DNA from: Miltoncostaeales bacterium
GTDB taxonomy: Bacteria; Actinomycetota; Thermoleophilia; Miltoncostaeales; Miltoncostaeaceae
Reading direction: 5' to 3'
Length of the DNA stretch: 10,639 bases
NCBI GenBank assembly: GCA_030829765.1
Contig: JAUROO010000085.1
Span: 1-10,639, forward strand
Of the stretch, positions 1 through 5,850 are shown in pieces. Made by a program: the position numbers and the translations under genes. Position 1 is the first letter of the stretch. Each line of letters begins with the position of its first letter. The notes under the pieces are model-generated. The model saw only the letters and a list, made by a program, of their open reading frames with translations. It made no database searches and had not been told where the DNA came from.

Positions 1-240
1 CATCAGTGCGTTTCTTGACACGGACCAACACCGCATAGTTGCCCTGCTTGTCAGCGCATCGCAAGTCATGTACATCACCGTCAATGACAGGTCGACCCAT
101 GAATGTGTTGGGTAGTGGTGCGCCACGTTCCAGATTGACAGGCACCACAACGTTGCCACGATGAGTGTCGAACATCTCTTGACCGTCACGTTCCGTGGCG
201 GACCTGATCAGGTAATAGTTCGGCACAGTCGTGCGCCAAC
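1..240 (-). CDS. Unrecognised protein, partial, runs off left edge
   Basis: A minus-strand frame is open through the left edge, so its C-terminus is missing. Read leftward from about 226 it gives VPNYYLIRSATERDGQEMF, then a segment with NVVVPVNLERG, then GRPVIDGDVHDLRCAD and ending VLVRVKKRTD at the edge. This looks like genuine coding: mixed hydrophobic and charged residues, no low-complexity arginine or proline runs, and codon use (CGT, GGT, ACT, CAT, GTT) unlike the G/C-ending codons of the neighbours. Hand-counted GC over 1-240 is about 55%, well below the rest. The start is uncertain: ATG at 247-245 and GTG at 226-224 are in frame, and the frame stays open further upstream, antisense to other genes, so the true N-terminus may have been cut off by the junction. 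I do not recognise the family. The composition suggests a recently acquired element or a misjoined contig. Confidence 0.5.
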
Positions 241-347
241 CCGACATCTCCCGGGCACGGGAGATCCTCGGATGGGAGCCCACCGTCGGGCTTGCCGATG
301 GCCTGCGCATGACCATCGCGGGCACCACGCGCGCACCGGGCCGGTAG
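237..347 (+). pseudogene. 3' remnant of NAD-dependent sugar epimerase/decarboxylase
   Basis: This frame reads QPDISRAREILGWEPTVGL, then ADGLRMTIAGTTRAPGR and a TAG at 345-347. The pattern D-I-S-x-A-x-x-x-L-G-W-x-P-x-V-x-L-x-x-G-L-x-x-T-I is the characteristic C-terminal end of extended SDR sugar-nucleotide enzymes such as UDP-glucuronate decarboxylase, dTDP-glucose dehydratase and related epimerases. Those proteins are about 310-330 residues; only about 36 codons remain. Upstream in this frame the family resemblance stops near 237 and there is a TAG at 216-218, so the NAD-binding domain and active site are gone. The remnant is not expected to be functional. Its stop lies 5 bases before the GTG assigned to the ABC ATPase, suggesting that the two genes were once in one operon. 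Assignment to the superfamily is fairly firm; the exact enzyme cannot be told. Confidence 0.6.
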
Positions 348-352
348 TCCCC

Positions 353-1294
353 GTGGCCGGGGCGGCCGTGCGGGCACGGGGCCTGGTGAAGGCCTATGGG
401 CCGCGCGTCGCCGTCGACGGACTCGACCTCGACATCCGCCGCGGCGAGTGCTTCGGGTTCCTCGGCCCGAATGGCGCGGGCAAGACGACCACGATGCGCA
501 TGCTGGCCTGCCTCTCGCACCGTGACGCCGGCGAGCTGGAGGTGCTCGGCACCGATCCCGACCGCGACCCGCGGGCGCTCAAGGCGCGCCTGGGCGTCGT
601 GCCGCAGGAGGTCAACCTCGACCTCGAACTCTCGGTCATCGAGAACATGGTCGTGTACGGCCGCTACTTCGGGATGCGCGCTGCGGAGGCCCGGTCGCGT
701 GCGGCGGACCTGCTCGACTTCGTGGGCCTCGGTGACCGTGCGGGCGACACCGTCGTGCGTCTGTCGGGCGGCATGCAGCGGCGCCTGCAGATCGCGCGGG
801 CGCTCATCAACGACCCGGCGATGATCCTGCTGGATGAACCCACCACCGGCCTGGACCCGCAGGCGCGGCGGCTCGTGTGGGACCGCCTGCGCGACCTGCG
901 CGCGACCGGCACCTCGGTCGTCCTCACCACCCACTACATGGACGAGGCCGAGCGCCTGTGCGATCGCCTCGTCATCATCGATCACGGCCAGGTCGTGCGC
1001 GAGGGATCGCCCGCTGCGCTCGTGCGCGCCGAGGTGGGCGAGGAGGTGCTGGAGATGCGCACCCGTCCGGCCGATGCCGCGGCCCTTGCCGCCGCGGCAT
1101 CGGCCCGGCACCTCGTCGCCGGCGAGACGGTGCTGGCCTTCGGGGACGACGCGGACGCGATGCGGCACCGCGCCGCGGGGTCGGGCCTGCGATGGGACCT
1201 CGTCGCGGAGAGGCGCGCCACCCTCGAGGACCTCTTCATCCTGCTCACAGGCCACTCGCTGCGCGAGGACGCCGCAGAGGACCCCTCCGGCTAG
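353..1294 (+). CDS. ABC transporter ATP-binding protein, DrrA/NodI-like
   Basis: Nucleotide-binding subunit of an ABC-2 type exporter, expected to drive a separate membrane permease at the cytoplasmic face. With GTG 353 as residue 1 (313 aa), the Walker A GPNGAGKTT is at 38-46, the Q-loop glutamine at 85, the signature LSGGMQRR at 137-144, Walker B and catalytic Glu in ILLDEP at 158-163, D-loop at 166-169 and switch His at 194. All are intact. A C-terminal extension of about 90 residues ending in LEDLFILLTG is typical of the DrrA/NodI/CcmA group. The frame extends upstream to 161, but that part reads antisense and out of frame through the truncated neighbours. GTG 353 lies just after the epimerase stop; GTG 368 is an equally possible start and neither has a good Shine-Dalgarno. 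No permease gene is in view, because tatC converges immediately. The TAG stop overlaps the tatC stop within one CTAG. Substrate unknown. Confidence 0.88.
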   Translation: MAGAAVRARGLVKAYGPRVAVDGLDLDIRRGECFGFLGPNGAGKTTTMRMLACLSHRDAGELEVLGTDPDRDPRALKARLGVVPQEVNLDLELSVIENMVVYGRYFGMRAAEARSRAADLLDFVGLGDRAGDTVVRLSGGMQRRLQIARALINDPAMILLDEPTTGLDPQARRLVWDRLRDLRATGTSVVLTTHYMDEAERLCDRLVIIDHGQVVREGSPAALVRAEVGEEVLEMRTRPADAAALAAAASARHLVAGETVLAFGDDADAMRHRAAGSGLRWDLVAERRATLEDLFILLTGHSLREDAAEDPSG

Positions 1295-2085
1295 GCGGCG
1301 GTCTCCGAGGGACCGGGGGCGTCGCCGCGGGACCAGGGCGCCGGGCGCCCGAACACCGAGGCCAGCCAGATGCCCACGGCGTACAGGATCAGCTGGGGGA
1401 TCATCAGCAGGATCATGCTCACCGGGTCACCGCCCGGCAGGATCGCCGCGACGAAGGCGATCACCACGATCGCCACCCGCCAGCCGCGTCGGAACTGCTC
1501 GGCGCTCACCAGTCCGAGCCGGGCGAGGACCAGCATCGCGACCGGCACCTCGAACACCAACCCGCCGGCGAACATGATGGTGAGGGCGAACGAGAAGTAC
1601 TCGTTCGCGCGCAGGGCCACCTCGAAGTCGTTGCCCGCGAAGCCGAGCAACCACTGGAGTGCCACCGGGAGCACCAGGAAATACACGAAGAGCACGCCCC
1701 CGATGAACAGCAGCGACACGCCGCCCACCACCACCAGCATGCGCCGGCGCGTCTGGCGGCCGATCGCCGGCACCACGTATGCGTACAGCTGATAGAGCAG
1801 GATGGGCAGCGTCACCAGGACCGCGGCGCCGAACACCACCTTCAGGATCACCAGGAAGGGCTCGGTGGGCGACAGTGCCAGCAGGCTGCGGTACTCGGGC
1901 GCAAGCGGCTCGAGCAGCACGTCGAGCAGCCACTCGTTGAACACGTAGAGGATCGCGAACGCTGCGGCGAGCGTGCCGACCGCGATGAACAGGCGCGTGC
2001 GGAGCTCCGTGAGGTGCTCCACCACGCTCAGCTCGTCGTCCGGCGCGACCCTGCTCACGCCGAGGCGCCCGAAGAGGCCCCCCAC
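1291..2085 (-). CDS. tatC: Sec-independent protein translocase TatC
   Basis: Core receptor of the twin-arginine translocation pathway in the cytoplasmic membrane; it recognises RR signal peptides on folded proteins and recruits TatA. The 264-aa product shows the TatC landmarks in order: HLTELRTRL at 24-32 before the first membrane helix, SPTEPF at 72-77 in the first outer loop, LPILLYQLYAYVVPAI at 93-108, GLVFEVPVA at 175-183 with the conserved Glu, and ILPGGDPVSM followed by MIPQLILY near 215-235. Six hydrophobic segments are apparent, as expected. The start is GTG at 2085-2083. It lies 4 bp after the tatA stop, so the pair is a tatA-tatC operon. No tatB is visible, which is usual where one TatA-type protein serves both roles. 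The TAG stop shares bases with the convergent ABC ATPase stop, leaving no room for an intergenic terminator. Confidence 0.96.
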   Translation of the reverse strand: MGGLFGRLGVSRVAPDDELSVVEHLTELRTRLFIAVGTLAAAFAILYVFNEWLLDVLLEPLAPEYRSLLALSPTEPFLVILKVVFGAAVLVTLPILLYQLYAYVVPAIGRQTRRRMLVVVGGVSLLFIGGVLFVYFLVLPVALQWLLGFAGNDFEVALRANEYFSFALTIMFAGGLVFEVPVAMLVLARLGLVSAEQFRRGWRVAIVVIAFVAAILPGGDPVSMILLMIPQLILYAVGIWLASVFGRPAPWSRGDAPGPSETAA

Positions 2086-2089
2086 TGCG

Positions 2090-2401
2090 TTATCCGGCGG
2101 CGGTCGGGCGCTCCTGCGGCGGAGCGTCGCCGCTCACCACCACGCCCTCCAGCACGTCGACGGCAGCGGTGGGCGCCTCGGGGCTGCCGGCCGTGGCCGT
2201 TGTCACGGGCGCCGCCTGGGCGGCCTGCGTGGGCACCGCAGCGGGTTCCGGGTCGTCACCGCGCTCACCGCTGAGGGTGTCCTTGAAGTCGCGGATGCCC
2301 TTGCCGACGGCGCGGCTGAACTCCGGCAGCTTCGTGGGACCCAGCACGAGCACGGCGATGACCAGGACGATGATGAGCTGGATGGGCGAGAGGTCGAACA
2401 T
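2090..2401 (-). CDS. tatA: Twin-arginine translocase subunit TatA/TatE
   Basis: Pore-forming subunit of the Tat translocase. The 103-aa protein begins with a very short N-tail and one hydrophobic helix (about residues 7-20), then the hinge LGPTKLPE and the amphipathic stretch EFSRAVGKGIRDFKDTLSG. The rest is an Ala/Pro/Thr-rich acidic tail that looks disordered. Residue 8 is Gln, as in TatA, rather than the Glu usual in TatB. The hinge has Leu where many TatA proteins have Phe before Gly-Pro. It leads the operon with tatC 4 bp downstream. The ATG at 2401-2399 is 10 bases from a -10-like TAGCCT and has no Shine-Dalgarno, so the mRNA is probably nearly leaderless. Confidence 0.93.
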   Translation of the reverse strand: MFDLSPIQLIIVLVIAVLVLGPTKLPEFSRAVGKGIRDFKDTLSGERGDDPEPAAVPTQAAQAAPVTTATAGSPEAPTAAVDVLEGVVVSGDAPPQERPTAAG

Positions 2402-2411
2402 GCGAACCGAA

Positions 2412-2417
2412 AGGCTA
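2412..2417 (-). promoter_or_regulatory. -10 element for tatA-tatC (near-leaderless)
   Basis: On the minus strand TAGCCT (TANNNT type) ends 10 bases before the tatA ATG. Initiation about 7 bases downstream would leave a leader of roughly 3 nt. No convincing -35 is visible. This is inferred from motif and position only. Confidence 0.4.
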
Positions 2418-2459
2418 GACCCCGGCGCGTTCCGGGGCCAGCCCCCGATGGGGCTGGGA

Positions 2460-2465
2460 TAGGGT
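2460..2465 (+). promoter_or_regulatory. -10 element for the chorismate mutase gene (leaderless)
   Basis: TAGGGT matches TANNNT and ends 7 bases before the ATG at 2473, so transcription would begin at or next to the A of the start codon. No Shine-Dalgarno can be assigned, which agrees with a leaderless mRNA. No clear -35 hexamer is seen. It faces the tatA promoter within the same 71-bp region. Confidence 0.45.
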
Positions 2466-2472
2466 TCGCGGC

Positions 2473-2763
2473 ATGCCGAATGACCCCACCTCCCCCGCGG
2501 ATGATGTCGCCATCCGCCAGATGCGCGACCAGATCATCGACAACGACCTGAAGCTGATGCAGGCGATCAACCAGCGGCTCACGCTCGTCGCGCGCCTGCG
2601 TGCGTACAAGCAGGACCGTGGGCTGGAGTTCGTGGACCCCTCGCGCGAGGAGTGGATGCACCGGTACCTGCAGGGCGCGAATGGCGGACCGCTCTCGGGC
2701 GAGGGGCTCACCGAGATCTACGGGCACCTCCTGGAGCTGACCAAGCGCGAAACCGCGGAGTGA
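2473..2763 (+). CDS. Chorismate mutase, AroQ (all-helical) class
   Basis: Expected to convert chorismate to prephenate, the committed step to phenylalanine and tyrosine, in the cytoplasm. The 96-aa product has the length of a monofunctional AroQ domain. Placed by eye against the E. coli P-protein mutase domain, the active-site set falls in register: Arg18 (R11), Arg35 (R28), Lys46 (K39), Asp55 (D48), Arg58 (R51) and Glu59 (E52). The helix-3 region LSGEGLTEIYGHLLELTKRE is also typical. The position of E. coli Q88 appears to be Thr or Glu here, as some family members vary. It may be a free enzyme or a homodimer needing a partner. It is a single-gene unit between tatA, from which it diverges, and the DUF151 gene, with which it converges at 15 bp. 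Nothing nearby is in aromatic biosynthesis. Confidence 0.85.
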   Translation: MPNDPTSPADDVAIRQMRDQIIDNDLKLMQAINQRLTLVARLRAYKQDRGLEFVDPSREEWMHRYLQGANGGPLSGEGLTEIYGHLLELTKRETAE

Positions 2764-2770
2764 CGCGGCG

Positions 2771-2788
2771 CGTGGGCGTCAGCCCGCG
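2771..2788. terminator. Hairpin between convergent genes, possible terminator
   Basis: CGTGGGC-GTCA-GCCCGCG forms a 7-bp stem (one G-T wobble) with a 4-base loop. It lies between the convergent chorismate mutase and DUF151 genes and overlaps the DUF151 stop. There is no T-tract on either side, so termination activity is doubtful. Confidence 0.25.
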
Positions 2789-3261
2789 AAGTCCTCCGGC
2801 GTCACCTGGTCGAGGAACTCCTTGAACTTCTCGACCATGTCATCGTCGTCCTCGGGTTCGTGCTCGAACTCGATGGCGTTCTCGTCCAGCAGGTCATCGG
2901 CGGCGAAGATGGGGGCGCCCGTGCGCACCGCGACCGCGATGGCGTCACTGGGCCGGGCATCCACCTCCACGTCCGACCCCGTGGTGGTCAACTGGATCAG
3001 GGCGTGGAACGTGCTGTCGCGCATCTCGGTCACCGTCACCCGGGCGACCTCGGCGTGCAGTCCCTCGATGACATCGGCCATCAGGTCGTGGGTCATCGGC
3101 CGCGGGGAGTCTGTGCCCTGCAACTTCATCAGGATGGCCGCCGCCTCCGCGTGGCCGATCCAGATGGGCAGGAAGCGGTTGCCGTCGGCGGTCTTCAGCA
3201 GCACGATGGGCTGCTTGCCGACCATGTCGAAGCTCACGCCGTAGATGACCATCTCCTGCAT
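2779..3261 (-). CDS. DUF151 / bifunctional nuclease (BFN) domain protein
   Basis: Member of the DUF151 family, described in the literature as bifunctional nuclease domain proteins; the cellular role in bacteria is poorly defined. The 160-aa length is usual. Family hallmarks are LPIWIGHAEA at 31-40, RPMTHDLM at 54-61 and DARPSDAIAVAVR at 101-113, the most conserved block. The C-terminus is a very acidic stretch (about 127-142) followed by a short helix-like segment, as in many actinobacterial versions. No signal peptide or membrane segment is seen. The ATG at 3261 is 6 bases from a TATGAT -10 element and has no Shine-Dalgarno. It diverges from tRNA-Ile and stands as a single-gene unit. Nuclease activity is a family attribution, not something the sequence proves. 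Confidence 0.88.
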   Translation of the reverse strand: MQEMVIYGVSFDMVGKQPIVLLKTADGNRFLPIWIGHAEAAAILMKLQGTDSPRPMTHDLMADVIEGLHAEVARVTVTEMRDSTFHALIQLTTTGSDVEVDARPSDAIAVAVRTGAPIFAADDLLDENAIEFEHEPEDDDDMVEKFKEFLDQVTPEDFAG

Positions 3262-3267
3262 GGGCCG

Positions 3268-3273
3268 ATCATA
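3268..3273 (-). promoter_or_regulatory. -10 element for the DUF151 gene (leaderless)
   Basis: TATGAT on the minus strand differs from TATAAT at one position and ends 6 bases before the ATG, the classic spacing for a leaderless actinobacterial transcript. No -35 consensus is evident; that region would overlap the divergent tRNA promoter. Confidence 0.55.
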
Positions 3274-3300
3274 GACGCGCCGGTGCCGCCCCTCCGCTGC

Positions 3301-3306
3301 TATGGT
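3301..3306 (+). promoter_or_regulatory. -10 element for tRNA-Ile
   Basis: TATGGT fits TANNNT and lies 10 bases before the first base of the mature tRNA, which would leave a 5' leader of only a few bases for RNase P to remove. A -35 is not obvious. Motif and position only. Confidence 0.4.
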
Positions 3307-3316
3307 CCCGCGCCGC

Positions 3317-3390
3317 GGGCGATTAGCTCAGGTGGTTAGAGCGCATCCCTGATAAGGATGAGGTCCCAGGTTCGAGTCCTGGATCGCCCA
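3317..3390 (+). tRNA. tRNA-Ile (anticodon GAU)
   Basis: Full cloverleaf. The acceptor GGGCGAT (3317-3323) pairs with ATCGCCC (3383-3389). The D arm has GCTC/GAGC. The anticodon stem CATCC/GGATG (3344-3348, 3356-3360) encloses loop CTGATAA with GAT at 3351-3353. The T arm CCAGG-TTCGAGT-CCTGG is at 3366-3382. The discriminator is A3390. Length is 74 nt. The next bases are CTT, so the 3' CCA is not encoded and must be added by the CCA-adding enzyme. It decodes AUC and AUU. It is a single tRNA, not part of an rRNA operon here, and its 3' end is 20 bp from the parB stop on the other strand. Confidence 0.97.
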
Positions 3391-3410
3391 CTTCCCCCGT
3401 GACCGGGCGC

Positions 3411-4331
3411 TCACGAATCGCCGGGTCCCCCGGGCGGGTTCAATCGGTCCATCGCCCGCGCCACGGCGGCTTCGTCGTCGAAGATGATCTCCACCACCAC
3501 CGCGCCGCGGGCCCCGGCGCGGACCCGCACGGGGGCCTCGAAGGCCCCGGCGAACGCATCCATTGCCTCATCGGCGACCCCCGGGGCGGGGCGGCCGGCA
3601 CGCCCCCCTGCGGATGGTCCATCCGATGCCGCGCGGGCGAGGGCCTCCGTGGCGCGCACGGACAGCCCCTGCTCCACAGCAGCCCGGGCGACCTCGCGGC
3701 GCCTGCGGGCACCATCGGCCATGAGGACGGCCCGGCCGTGGCCCTCCGACAGGCGGCCGTCGGCCAGCATCTCCTGCACGTCGTCCGGCAGTTCGAGCAA
3801 GCGGATGAGGTTGGCCACGGCCGGACGGCTGCGGCCGACGCTGCGGGCCACATCGGCCTGCGTCTGCCCGAAGTCCTCCACGAGCGCGGCGAGGGCCTGG
3901 GCGGTGTCGATGGGGTCCAGGTCCTGGCGCACGAGGTTCTCGACCAGGCCGGCCTCCAGCCGCTCACGCTCATCGGCATCGCGCACCACGGCGGGCAGGG
4001 TGTCCAGGCCGGCCTGCTGGGCCGCCCGCCACCGGCGCTCCCCGGCGATCAACTCGTAGGCACCATCCCCCACCGGGCGCACCACCACGGGTTGCAGCAG
4101 TCCGGTGGCCGCGATGCTGTCGGCAAGGGCGGTGAGGGCATCCGGATCGATGCGGCGCCTCGGCTGCGACGGGTTCGGCCGGATATCGGTGACCCCGAGT
4201 ACGCGCAGGGACTCCCCGGATGACGTGGCGGCGGGGGCAGCGCCCGCCCCGGGCGCCGCGGCCACGGGAGCGTCCCCCAGCAGCGACGACAGGCCCCGCC
4301 CCAGTCGCCCGGATGAGCGCTTCTCAGCCAC
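3411..4331 (-). CDS. parB: Chromosome partitioning protein ParB
   Basis: CTP-dependent DNA clamp that loads at parS, spreads, and is moved by ParA to segregate origins. In the 306-aa product, an N-terminal RLGRGLSSLLG (9-19) is the usual ParA-stimulating tail, followed by an Ala/Pro linker. The N-terminal nucleotide-binding domain shows PNPSQPRRRID (52-62), GLLQP (77-81), GERRWRA (97-103) and ENLVRQDLDP (131-140), matching the conserved CTP-binding boxes. A helix-turn-helix lies near 155-178 (TQADVARSVGRSRPAVANL). A Gly/Pro-rich linker precedes the C-terminal dimerisation domain from about 266. The start is GTG at 4331-4329, overlapping the parA end by 8 bp, which implies translational coupling. 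The expected binding sites, two parS palindromes, lie upstream in the same gene cluster around the rsmG start, so ParB may affect its own operon. Confidence 0.97.
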   Translation of the reverse strand: MAEKRSSGRLGRGLSSLLGDAPVAAAPGAGAAPAATSSGESLRVLGVTDIRPNPSQPRRRIDPDALTALADSIAATGLLQPVVVRPVGDGAYELIAGERRWRAAQQAGLDTLPAVVRDADERERLEAGLVENLVRQDLDPIDTAQALAALVEDFGQTQADVARSVGRSRPAVANLIRLLELPDDVQEMLADGRLSEGHGRAVLMADGARRRREVARAAVEQGLSVRATEALARAASDGPSAGGRAGRPAPGVADEAMDAFAGAFEAPVRVRAGARGAVVVEIIFDDEAAVARAMDRLNPPGGPGDS

Positions 4332-5085
4332 GTGCCACGATCTCCTTGGTCACCTCGAAGTATGCGTCCGCCGCGGCGCAATGGGGGTCGTAGCGGATCA
4401 CCGGCTCACCATGCGACGGCGACTCGGTCACCCGCACATTCCGCGGAATCACGGCGTCGAAGACGAGGCCGGGGAAGTGGCGACGCACCTCCTGCACCAC
4501 CTCGCCGCTGATCCGCGTGCGGGGATCATGCATGGTCATCAGCAGTCCGGCGATCACCAGGTCCGGATTGAGCCGGGCCCGCACCTCGCCCACCGTCTCC
4601 ATGAGCCGCGACAGCCCCTCCAGCGCGTAGTACTCGCACTGCACCGGCACGATCAGGCGCGTGGCGGCCACCAGGGCGTTGATCGTCACCAGGTCCAGTG
4701 ACGGCGGGCAGTCGATGAACACAAATGAGTACGCATCTCTGACTTCCGTGAGCGCGTCCCGCAGGAGTCGGTCCCTGCCCGGGCGCGCGACCAGCTCCAC
4801 GGCGGCGCCCGCGAGGTCCGGGCCCGAGGGCACCAGATCCAGACCCGGCACCACCGTGGGCATGACCACCGCAGGCACCCGGGCTCCATCCAGCAGCACA
4901 TCCGCCGTGGTGGCCGCGTCCGGCGACGGCCGATCCCCGCCCAGGACGCCGCTGGTGGCATTCGCCTGCGGATCAGCGTCCAGCAACAGCACGCGGTGGC
5001 CCGCCTCGGCAAGGCATGCGGCGATGTTCACCGTCGAGGTCGTCTTGCCGACCCCGCCCTTCTGGTTTGCCAGCGCGTAGATCAT
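4324..5085 (-). CDS. parA: Chromosome partitioning ATPase ParA (Soj)
   Basis: Deviant-Walker ATPase that binds DNA non-specifically as an ATP dimer and is released by ParB, powering origin segregation. The 253-aa product has the P-loop KGGVGKTT at 9-16 with the signature Lys9, the A' motif DADPQAN at 36-42, and Walker B FIDCPPS at 123-129. The sequence PVQCEYYALEG that follows is typical of chromosomal Soj proteins. The frame can be extended upstream to 5157, but that would place 24 non-conserved residues before MIYALANQKGG and run into rsmG. ATG 5085 makes a neat ATGA overlap with the rsmG stop and has an AGAGG about 10 bases upstream. The 3' end overlaps parB. The short chromosomal type has no N-terminal HTH, so it is not a plasmid type Ia repressor. 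Confidence 0.97.
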   Translation of the reverse strand: MIYALANQKGGVGKTTSTVNIAACLAEAGHRVLLLDADPQANATSGVLGGDRPSPDAATTADVLLDGARVPAVVMPTVVPGLDLVPSGPDLAGAAVELVARPGRDRLLRDALTEVRDAYSFVFIDCPPSLDLVTINALVAATRLIVPVQCEYYALEGLSRLMETVGEVRARLNPDLVIAGLLMTMHDPRTRISGEVVQEVRRHFPGLVFDAVIPRNVRVTESPSHGEPVIRYDPHCAAADAYFEVTKEIVARG

Positions 5086-5783
5086 CCCAGGGGCCTCTTG
5101 GCCGCCATCCCGGGGCGCCGGGGATAGCGCACAGGGGTGTCGGTGGCCTTCTCCCATATGGAAAAATACCTGCTCGCATCAGGAATCGGTGCGGCGTCGG
5201 GGTCACCCACGAAGGACATCCCGAGCGCCCCGGCCGCGGTGGCGGCAGCGGCCCGATCATCGGCGTCGCGCCGTCCCCGCCAGGCCACCAGGCGTCCCCG
5301 CGGGGCCAGGAGGGGTGCGGCCAACTCGAGCACCACCGGCAGGGGGCCGAGTGCCCGCGCGGTCACCACGGGATGGGCATCGCGCTCCGCCCGGGCCAAG
5401 GTCTCGCTGCGATCCGCCACGACGCGCACATTAGGGAATCCGGCAGAGGCCCGGATGAGCCACGCCGCCTTCCGGCGCTCGCTCTCCACCAGGGTCACCG
5501 GGATGTCCGGCAGCATCGCGGCCAGCGCCAATCCTGGGAACCCGCCGCCACTGCCGATGTCCAGGAGGGCGGGCGCATCCCGTATCTCGTCGAGGAGGAG
5601 GCCGCTCAGCGAGTCGACCCCGTGAAGCCAGATGGCGGTATCCATGTCCCGGACGGCGGAGAGGTTCTGGGGCTCCGCGAGCATGTCCCCCAGGATTCCC
5701 GCGAGCGCATCCGCAGCCGCGGCAGGCACATCCACCCCCATGACAGCGCACCGCTGTCGCAGCAGGTCAGGAGCGTGTTTCAC
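5082..5783 (-). CDS. rsmG: 16S rRNA (guanine-N7) methyltransferase RsmG (GidB)
   Basis: Methylates N7 of the conserved guanine at position 527 (E. coli numbering) of 16S rRNA with S-adenosylmethionine; loss gives low-level streptomycin resistance in several bacteria. The 233-aa product has QNLSAVRD at 39-46, WLHGVDSL at 52-59, the SAM-binding loop DIGSGGGFPGL at 75-85, the acidic end of strand 2 VESERRKAAWL at 99-109, TARALGPL near 141-148 and the C-terminal YPRRPGMAAKRPL at 220-232. All are usual for RsmG. The GTG start at 5783-5781 sits at the centre of a parS palindrome, so ParB occupancy would cover the start region and may hinder elongation. A GGGGG tract just upstream could act as a weak ribosome binding site. 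The 3' end overlaps parA by 4 bp (ATGA). Confidence 0.96.
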   Translation of the reverse strand: MKHAPDLLRQRCAVMGVDVPAAAADALAGILGDMLAEPQNLSAVRDMDTAIWLHGVDSLSGLLLDEIRDAPALLDIGSGGGFPGLALAAMLPDIPVTLVESERRKAAWLIRASAGFPNVRVVADRSETLARAERDAHPVVTARALGPLPVVLELAAPLLAPRGRLVAWRGRRDADDRAAAATAAGALGMSFVGDPDAAPIPDASRYFSIWEKATDTPVRYPRRPGMAAKRPLG

Positions 5784-5791
5784 GTGAAACC
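5776..5791. promoter_or_regulatory. parS site 1, containing the rsmG start codon
   Basis: TGTTTCACGTGAAACC contains the perfect 14-bp palindrome GTTTCACGTGAAAC (5777-5790), the canonical parS core bound by ParB/Spo0J. The rsmG GTG (5783-5781 on the minus strand) is within it. The encoded ParB, with an intact HTH and CTP boxes, lies 1.4 kb away. Confidence 0.93.
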
Positions 5792-5820
5792 CCCGGGGCG
5801 CGGAATGCGCGGTCCGTCGT

Positions 5821-5844
5821 CGCCCGTTTCACGTGAAACGGGCG
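5821..5844. promoter_or_regulatory. parS site 2 in a 24-bp perfect palindrome
   Basis: The second perfect GTTTCACGTGAAAC core is at 5826-5839, centred 49 bp from site 1. Symmetry continues outward through CGCCC/GGGCG to give a 24-bp perfect inverted repeat, longer than parS needs. In the minus-strand transcript it would form a strong hairpin starting 6 bases after the jag stop, without a U-tract. It could therefore also act as an mRNA processing or attenuation element between jag and rsmG. Confidence 0.93.
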
Positions 5845-5850
5845 CGCCAC

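Noticed and set aside
161..352. N-terminal extension of the ABC ATPase frame from ATG 161
   Set aside because: It crosses the foreign segment and the epimerase remnant in other frames and has no ABC-family residues; family homology begins at about 368.
877..2274. Long plus-strand open frame across the ABC gene end and tatC
   Set aside because: Arg/His/Gly/Gln-rich low-complexity translation, antisense to the well-conserved tatC and tatA; typical of high-GC shadow frames.
3391..3410. Terminator between tRNA-Ile and parB
   Set aside because: Only a 4-bp CCCG/CGGG stem with no T-tract can be drawn.
5086..5157. ParA start at 5157 with 24 additional residues
   Set aside because: The additional residues overlap rsmG out of frame and are not ParA-like; ATG 5085 gives the family N-terminus and an ATGA overlap.
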